A stretch of 64,000 nt of DNA from positions 13,779,287-13,843,286 of the forward strand of contig CP136061.1 in the NCBI GenBank assembly GCA_032622095.1, written 5' to 3'. The notes beneath the pieces were generated by a model, which was not told the origin of the DNA, searched no databases, and worked only from the letters and a program-made list of their open reading frames with translations. Positions 58,026-64,000 of the stretch are shown here, piece by piece (position 1 is the first letter of the stretch; each line of letters opens with the position of its first letter). Both the position numbers and the translations under genes were made by a program. The stretch comes from Siphonodentalium dalli (lineage: Eukaryota > Mollusca > Scaphopoda > Gadilida > Siphonodentaliidae).

Positions 58026-58523
58026 CTAGGTGGTGGACCCGACTTCGTCCGGGCTGTTTCCCCTCTGCTTTTCGGCGTATTCCGCGATTTTAACTTGAAT
58101 TGATTATTTTGAAGGTCAAGGTCAGGTGGGGTTACAATTTGACCCGTCCAAAACACTGCCCGGACAAAAGTACCCGACAAAAGTACCCGTCGACATCCGT
58201 CTGATTTTACCCAATTTGACCTTGAATTGACCATTTTGAAGGTCATGGTCAGATCGGCGTAACGATTTGACCCGTCCAAAAGACTCATCGGACAAAAGTG
58301 CCTCTAGTTACCAAATTTCGTCAAAATCCGTCCCGTTTTACCCGATTTGACATTGAATTGATCTTTTTGAAGGTCAAGGCCAGGTCGGGGTCACATCCAA
58401 AACCATCCCTGAAAAAAAACACCCCTAGGTATCAAATTTCGTCAAAATCCGTCGGGCAGTTTTCCCGGCCATCGCTAACACACAGACACACAGGCAGACA
58501 GAAGTCCCAAAACATATAGTAGA
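58026..58523 (-). mobile_element. Helitron-like copy
   Basis: CTAG at 58026-58029 and hairpin, CCCTCTGCTTTTCGGCG, three units, ACACAGACACACAGG tract, TC end at 58522-58523. Confidence 0.72.
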
Positions 58524-59274
58524 TAGCTGGTGGACCCGACTTCGTCCGGGCTATTTCCCCCTCTGCTTTTCGGCGGATTGCGCGATTTGACCTTGAATTG
58601 TCCATTTTGAAGGCCAAGGTCAGGTGGGGGTCATGATTTTACCCGCCCAAAACACTGCCCGGACAAAAGTATCTGACAAAAGTACCCGTCGAAATCCGTC
58701 TGATTTTACCCGATTTGAATTGACCATTTTGAAGGTCAAGGTCACGTCGGGGTCACGATTTGACCCGCCCAAAACACTACGTGGACCAAAGTAACCCTAG
58801 GTATCAAATTTCGTCGAAATCCCGTCAAAATTTGCGATTTGACCTTGAATTGACCATTTTGAAGGTCAAGGTTAGGTCGGGGTCATGATTTGATCCGTCC
58901 AAAACACTATGTGGAGCAAAGTAACTCTAGTTATCATATTTCGTCGAAATCCGTCCTTTTTATCCGATTTGACCTTGAATTGACCTTTTTGAAGATCAAG
59001 GTCAGGTCGGGGTAACGAGTTGACCCCACTCACAGGACAAAAGTACCCATAGTTACCAAATTTTGTCGAAATCCGTCCTGTTTTACCCGAATTGTCATTG
59101 AATTGACCTTTTTGAAAGTCAAGGTCGGGTCGTGGTCACGATTTGACCCATCCAAAACCATCCCTGGAAAAAGTTACCCCTCGGTATCATATTTCGTCAA
59201 AATCCGTCGGGGAGTTTTCCCGGCCATAGCTAACACACACACAGACAGACAGAAGTCCCGAAATATATAGTAGA
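58524..59274 (-). mobile_element. Helitron-like copy
   Basis: The 3' end shows TAGC instead of CTAGC, followed by TGGTGGACCCGACTTCGTCC. Five units, (ACAC/ACAG)n, TC end at 59273-59274. Confidence 0.7.
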
Positions 59275-59580
59275 CCAGCAGCTCAGCCCGCCACTGGCGT
59301 GGTTGGTCTGAAACATGACATTTAATATTTTTTTGAATCTAATTTAATTTATTTTTTTTTATTTTTTATTTTTAATTAAATTTTAAATTATTTTGTTTAA
59401 TTAATTTTTTTATTTAATTTTTTGTTTTTCAATGAGTTAATTCTGCCTTTTTAATCAAGATAAATGATGGTACCCGTCCCTATGGCGGAAAAAACTGACC
59501 CGATGAAATTCTCCCACCTTCCTAAGAACGACAGACATAAGAATCACACAACACGCATTTTTTGTTTTCTAATGAGTTAA

Positions 59581-60640
59581 TTATGCCTTTTCAATCAAGA
59601 TAAATGCATTCCGCTGTTGCCGTCCGTTTTGCATTCGTAGTTTCGTACGCATTTGTAACAGGTTAGCAACGCCGAAGGCAATAAAGAGCGTTAGTCGGTT
59701 AACAACTCCAAATATGGTCAATATAAAGATCGTGATTGCCTTAACCCCACAGTGCCGAGGACGGTGATTTTGATGATTGGGAGTGGAGAATGAGTTATCT
59801 GAGCTTCTCGAAGACGCGACAACGACGCAATTCATGTGGTCTCCACACTTGAACACATGGTGTACCTTTTCCGTTCTGTTATATTTTGCTCTTTTTAACA
59901 GTTTTTTCATATTACGTGGCTGTCTTTTACTGTCCAAAACATTGTTGCCTGGGAATACTTTCACCATGCGTGTGTCCTTATGTAAAATTGGTAACAAGCT
60001 CCTTGCGATTCCCACCTGGTTAGGGTTGTGAGGGTTGTGTGTTGTTACGTATGGAATTGTTTCAACCTCACATACTGTTTGTTTCTCCTGACGCAAATTC
60101 TCAACTGGTATTTGTTTGGCTTTGTTTATGCCACCCAGGATGAGATTTAACGGATAATGCTGCTTTTGGAAAAATGATTCCAATTTCCGTAATCTTATAT
60201 CTCGAGTGTCTGGATTGTCCACTAACGCGCACACTCTCCTAGCTAAACAGAATGGGATGTTCATTTGTGTGTGTGCTGGGTGACATGAATGAAAATCGAG
60301 ATATTGATGTGTGTCAGTATTTTTGTAATATATATCATTTTCTATTTTAGTTCCGAGTTTTCTTATTAGGACATCCAAGATGTTTGTCATCAAAATAGAA
60401 TGTATTGCACTCCAAAACTGTTCGAATTCTTTCCGTAATAAAATCCGCTTTAACTCCATTCTTATTAAGATTCTCACATATGAATCGGTTATCGATTTTG
60501 TCACCACATTTCTCCAACCAGAATTTAATTGCTTCGATGCCCAAGTCATGTGGTATATTAGTGAACAGGCTAACTATTTCGAAACTTGTTAGGATTGATT
60601 CAGTTTCTATTGTTCTTGGTAACTGACTACCAACATGGCG
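59581..60640 (-). pseudogene. Penelope-like reverse transcriptase fragment, catalytic core deleted
   Basis: Two minus-strand frames. The first (about 60640-60347) has LTSFEIVSLFTNIPHDLG, IEAIKFWLEKCGD and NTFYFDDK, the fingers and motif A region of Penelope-like RTs, where S-L-Y/F-T-N-I-P-H is characteristic. It breaks near 60375, and the second frame (to 59581) resumes at ILDVLIRKLGTKI, TDTHQYLDFHSCHPAHT, IPFCLARRVC and SKRQPRNMKKLLKRAK, the thumb region. The expected motif B and YADD core between them is missing, apparently by deletion. The C-terminal end (VKAITIFILTIFG and onward) is unlike a GIY-YIG domain. Non-functional. Confidence 0.75.
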
Positions 60641-60689
60641 ATCAAAATATAATCAAGAACAGAGAATCAGAAGATTCTGGGGGAAACTT

Positions 60690-61060
60690 CCGAAAAGTTA
60701 TCTACAATCATAACGAAGTTCGACACAATTGTACCAAATGCAACATTAAATTGTAAATCACGCAATTTAATTTATTGCATCACATGTTCGGGGTGTGGTG
60801 AAGCATACACCGGGCAGACAGGCAATACCATAGTGGAGAGAAATCGGATCCATCGACAACAAGTTAGAGATCCCAGCACTAGAATGATCCCTCTAAGTGA
60901 ACATATATATGTATGTGGTAGAGGGAGGTATACAATCCTTCCATTTTATAAGATGACAAGTGACACTGATTCGGAAGGACTGAGCAAGGAAGATTAGTTC
61001 AAACACAAATTCCGGACAACACTCAATAGTTTTAACTTTGACGTCAAGAGTTATCCCCAT
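60690..61060 (+). pseudogene. GIY-YIG endonuclease fragment, inverted relative to the RT
   Basis: Plus-strand frame: LIYCITCSGCGEAYTGQTGN, VERNRIHRQQVRDPS, LSEHIYVCGRGRYTILPFYK. This follows the GIY-YIG order of Penelope-like proteins (Y-x-C, Y-x-G-x-T, R-x3-H-R, EH, C-G, F-x-PF). A TAG follows at about 60993. Its orientation is opposite to the neighbouring RT, so it is not the tail of that copy. Confidence 0.68.
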
Positions 61061-61217
61061 GTTACTATATGACGTCACAGTGTTATACACGTCATTTCTT
61101 TAAAATTGCCATGAAGGCATGAAAGGCCTAGGAATTAAAGACGTTTTTTGATAGAAAAAGTCGTCATGTTGATTTATCAAACTAGTCATATATATATGTC
61201 TCAAAATATATAGTAGA

Positions 61218-61945
61218 CTAGCAGGTTAACCCGCCACTGGCGTGGTTGGTCACAAACGTGTCATTTTTTAAAATTATTTTTTTTTAAATTTAATTTGGTT
61301 TCAATTTTTTTATTTTTGTAATTTTAAAGTTTTTAAATTTATGTTTTTAATTAATTTTTTGTTTTTCAGTGAGTTAATTCTGCCTTTTTCGGGCTGAAAA
61401 AAACTTACCCGATAACCCCCCCCCCCCATTCCTAGGATAGGTATACATAAGAATCACACAACACGCATTTGTTGTTTTCCAATGAGTTAATTCTGCCTTT
61501 TTAATCAAGAGTAATTATGGTACCATTCCCTAAAAGAGGTATGATTTAAGGAACATCGGGCGGAAAAACTGACCCGCTGAAAATTTCCCCCGTTCCTAGG
61601 AACGACAGACATAAGAATCACACAACACGCATTTTTTGCTTTCCGATGTGTTAATTCTGCCTTTTTAATCAAAAGAAATGCATTTCGCGTTTTGCATCCG
61701 TAGTTTCGTAGGCATAGGTGAGCCTTTAGCAACGCCGATGACAATAAAGAGCGTTACTCCAAATATGGTCAATATAAAGATCGTGACTGCCTTAACCCCC
61801 GCAGTGCCGAGGACAGTGATTTTGATGATTGGGAGTGGAAAATGAGTTATCTGAGCTAGATAGGAAGTTTGAGCTCAATCTGATTCCATGAAGTAACCAC
61901 ACACACACACATATATATATACGAAGTCTCAAAATATATAGTAGA
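61218..61945 (-). mobile_element. Short copy of the preceding Helitron-like element
   Basis: CTAG at 61218-61221, the CCGCCACTGGCGTGG hairpin, A/T-rich segment, and a stretch (61490-61855) directly repeating 59430-59810, including the C-terminal end of the RT-fragment frame, now broken by stops. (AC)n at about 61895-61910 and TC end at 61944-61945. Confidence 0.65.
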
Positions 61946-63437
61946 CTAGCTGGTGGACACGACTTCGTCCGGGCTGTTTCCCCTCTGCTTTTCGGAGAAT
62001 TGAGCGACTTGACCTTGAATTGACCATTTTGAAGGTCAAGGTCATGTCGAGGTCATGATTTGACCCGTCCAAATCACTCCCCGGACAAAAGTGCCCTACA
62101 AAATTACCCGTCGAAATCAGTCAGGTTTTACCCGATTTGACCTTGTGTAGAGAGCAGCAGGAATTAGTGACAATCTTATCAAGAAACATTCATCAAGTGA
62201 CACCTGCAACGTGTCTGAAATCAGACTGCAACTGGCCGGATTCGTCCCATGGCTTTGGTCGATCCATTAATTTTTGTTTTTCAAGGTAATTCCGCACAGG
62301 CACACCGACAGCATGCTGATGCCCGAGCAATCAACGAACAGCGCTTACTGACCGCTCACAATAGGCAATCAACGGACAGCGCGCATTAACTATCACGCGT
62401 CCCCCCCACCTTTATTAAGTGAGTGAGAAATAAATGAATTGAATTGACAATTCCCAGACGGCGGGAGTGAGATGGAGAATGAGTGCTGGGAGCTTCTCCA
62501 AAACGGCGGTAAATACAGTCTGATTAAAACCAGACTCAGACTCTAACGATATTGAGTCTGGTGAAAATGGGTAGAGATTCCATTACTCCCAGCAGGAATT
62601 ACGTATTTGCCAGCCAATCACAAACTATCGTCATGATCGCGAAGACCAATAAGGCGACAGTCGCATGGAATTTCGACAGCCGGCGCGGATTCCAGTAAAC
62701 CCCGCCCGATATTTATAAATAGCACAATTATTTTTCCACCACATGCTGCAGCATGGCTTAATGTTTACAAATTCAGTTTTACGACAGCAAATTTAACACT
62801 GAAAAGCGTATTTAAAGAGTGCAAAATTGACTAATACTACTTAATATGACAAATGTAATTGAATATTTCTAAGAAAAACAACATTTAGTACCGAATAATT
62901 GAGAAGTCGACATGTCGTAAATTTATTTAATTTCCGGCATATGATGATAAATATATATCTCGTGTCGATTTATAAAAGTATGTAAAACGTGATTATTTTC
63001 AGTTGAAATTATGTCACAAGGCGCATATGTCGCAATCTGAGGTATATTTCGCCTTTGGATTTGGTTTAATAGCGGTTGATATTGAATAAGAAACCATGTT
63101 TTTCTTTTGCGAAAACGAATGGCTTTCGCGATGGCTTTCGCGGAAACGAAACCGAAACTACATTATGTCAATCACAGTTATTTTTAAAGACAAGTGTGGG
63201 CGGTGACGTCATACTGCAGGGGGTTGTCTGCGGAATTTATCTATAGTCACAGTAATGCGACCAATAGCGATTTCACCAGACTCACTATCGTTCGTTTCTG
63301 AGTCTGGTTTTAATCAGACTGCGATAAACACTGTCTGTGGCATTTTAACCTTAGATTGGAAGTTTGAACTCAATCGGTCCAGCCATTTTCCCGGCCATAG
63401 CTAACAGACAAACAGAAGTCCCAAAATATATAGTAGA
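61946..63437 (-). mobile_element. Helitron-like copy split by a MITE
   Basis: CTAG at 61946-61949, hairpin and CCCTCTGCTTTTCGG, two ~130-bp units to about 62150, then unrelated sequence and the MITE (62516-63321), ending with GGCCATAGCTAACAGACAAA and the TC end at 63436-63437. The 62150-62515 part may be a further insertion; it includes GATGGAGAATGAGTGCTGGG, similar to 59783-59803. Confidence 0.6.
62516..63321. mobile_element. ~806-bp MITE with hairpin-forming TIRs
   Basis: Ends CAGTCTGATTAAAACCAGAC and its complement; the ~50-bp TIR match continues to TGAGTCTGGTGAAA and itself folds (CCAGACTCA/TGAGTCTGG). Flanks CGGTAAATA and CGATAAACA agree at 7 of 9 positions, a possible decayed 9-bp target duplication. 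No coding. Superfamily open (Mutator-like or Merlin-like sizes would fit). Confidence 0.7.
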
Positions 63438-63464
63438 TATATATATATATATATATATATATAG

Positions 63465-63512
<48 letters not shown>
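63438..63512. repeat. (TA)n microsatellite
   Basis: TA run with one TAGCTA interruption. Confidence 0.95.
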
Positions 63513-63513
<1 letters not shown>

Positions 63514-64000
63514 GGACATAAGCTCTTAAAATAAAAAAGTGTTCTTATCAGTTCTATTACTGAAAACAAAAATACACACTCATTGATGTGTCATAACATC
63601 ATCTGTGCCACGACAATGGTTAATACATAATGATTAAAGAAAGAATTTATGTAGTTTTGTTGTGACAATTACAGTAAGTATATCAATAATCATTCGAAAA
63701 TAAAGACAATTTGCCCCAACCACGGCATTCTTTGGTAGTATCTATTTACACATCTCTGTTTTCAAACTAGTTTCTGAAATGTCCTCAGAATTACTGAGGG
63801 GCATAAGGAAAGCTCTTCCCGAGAGCTTTCCTTCAGGTGAATGTAACCAGCCATATTTCCGACTAAATGTTATCCATAATTATGCTGTGGTTAAGGAGTC
63901 AATTGCTTAGAGTATTACTGTACATGTATGTTCTATATAAAATTACGAATCTCTACTCTATCACCCCCCACACTTAAAGATCAGTTTTGTACTGGTTGAT
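63513..64000. other. Unannotated noncoding end of the window
   Basis: No gene seen. A small inverted repeat GGAAAGCTCT ... AGAGCTTTCC lies at about 63808-63831. Confidence 0.5.

Larger units (their letters stand above)
59275..61217 (-). mobile_element. Helitron-like element enclosing Penelope-like fragments
   Basis: On the minus strand its 3' terminus is a different hairpin (CCACGCCAGTGGCGG), then CTGAGCTG and CTGG; its 5' terminus is the shared TCTACTATATATTTTGAGAC. Between them lie an A/T-rich segment, a Penelope-like RT fragment (minus) and a GIY-YIG fragment (plus). The next unit, 61218-61945, has the same 3' hairpin with CTAG. Either capture by the Helitron or Penelope insertion could explain the content. 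Confidence 0.6.

Overview
The window looks like intergenic, transposon-dense animal DNA, most likely from a mollusc or another lophotrochozoan. Reasons: no prokaryotic gene density, long AT-rich noncoding stretches, LINE and Penelope-like relics, several eukaryotic DNA-transposon superfamilies, Helitron-type repeats with (ACAG)n tracts, and a short motif near 52.3 kb (GGGAGATAACTCC) that I associate with molluscan repeats. I found no convincing host gene, tRNA or rRNA. Almost all structure comes from mobile elements, often nested.

Layout. 1-7873: twelve head-to-tail copies (minus orientation) of short Helitron-like elements built from 122-bp and ~130-bp tandem units, with a ~3.6-kb higher-order duplication. 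7874-10924: diverged repeats, a TIR element (about 8892-9539) and a ~150-bp repeat. 10925-21560: a degenerate ~21-bp minisatellite broken by a PIF/Harbinger-like element (11629-13241, TAA target duplication), a piggyBac-like MITE (TTAA) that is itself split by a hAT-like element (13835-15902, 8-bp duplication ATTGTTAG), and a 4.9-kb element with ~1-kb inverted repeats (16365-21266). 21441-28202: a direct segmental duplication whose second copy was invaded by another Harbinger-like element (25881-27390). 28203-29650: three more Helitron-like copies, plus orientation. 31450-33560: a decayed L1/Tx1-like LINE. 34154-34757 continuing at 48734-48795: a Penelope-like relic with inverted repeats, a GIY-YIG fragment and a hammerhead-like motif.

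The standout is 34758-48727: a 13,970-bp insertion that is one near-perfect palindrome, with two ~6.97-kb arms around a 29-nt GC-rich spacer. It has TG...CA ends and sits between two copies of TACCTG (6-bp target duplication). The opposite arm of the host inverted repeat preserves the uninterrupted site. Each arm holds a 250-codon gene for a C2HC zinc-finger protein with an acidic tail (intact in the left arm, frameshifted in the right), a second zinc-finger-like frame near the centre, and tandem-repeat blocks. No transposase, integrase, polymerase or capsid gene was recognised, so it appears to be a non-autonomous foldback-type element or an integrated head-to-head dimer of a larger element.

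48796-64000: more Helitron-like pieces, a poly-C tract, a 128-bp LINE/SINE-tail insertion with TGACTAG duplications, a nearly intact LINE reverse transcriptase (52887-55736, one in-frame stop), another Helitron-like tandem array (56640-63437) of which one unit encloses Penelope-like RT and GIY-YIG fragments, and a hairpin-TIR MITE (62516-63321).
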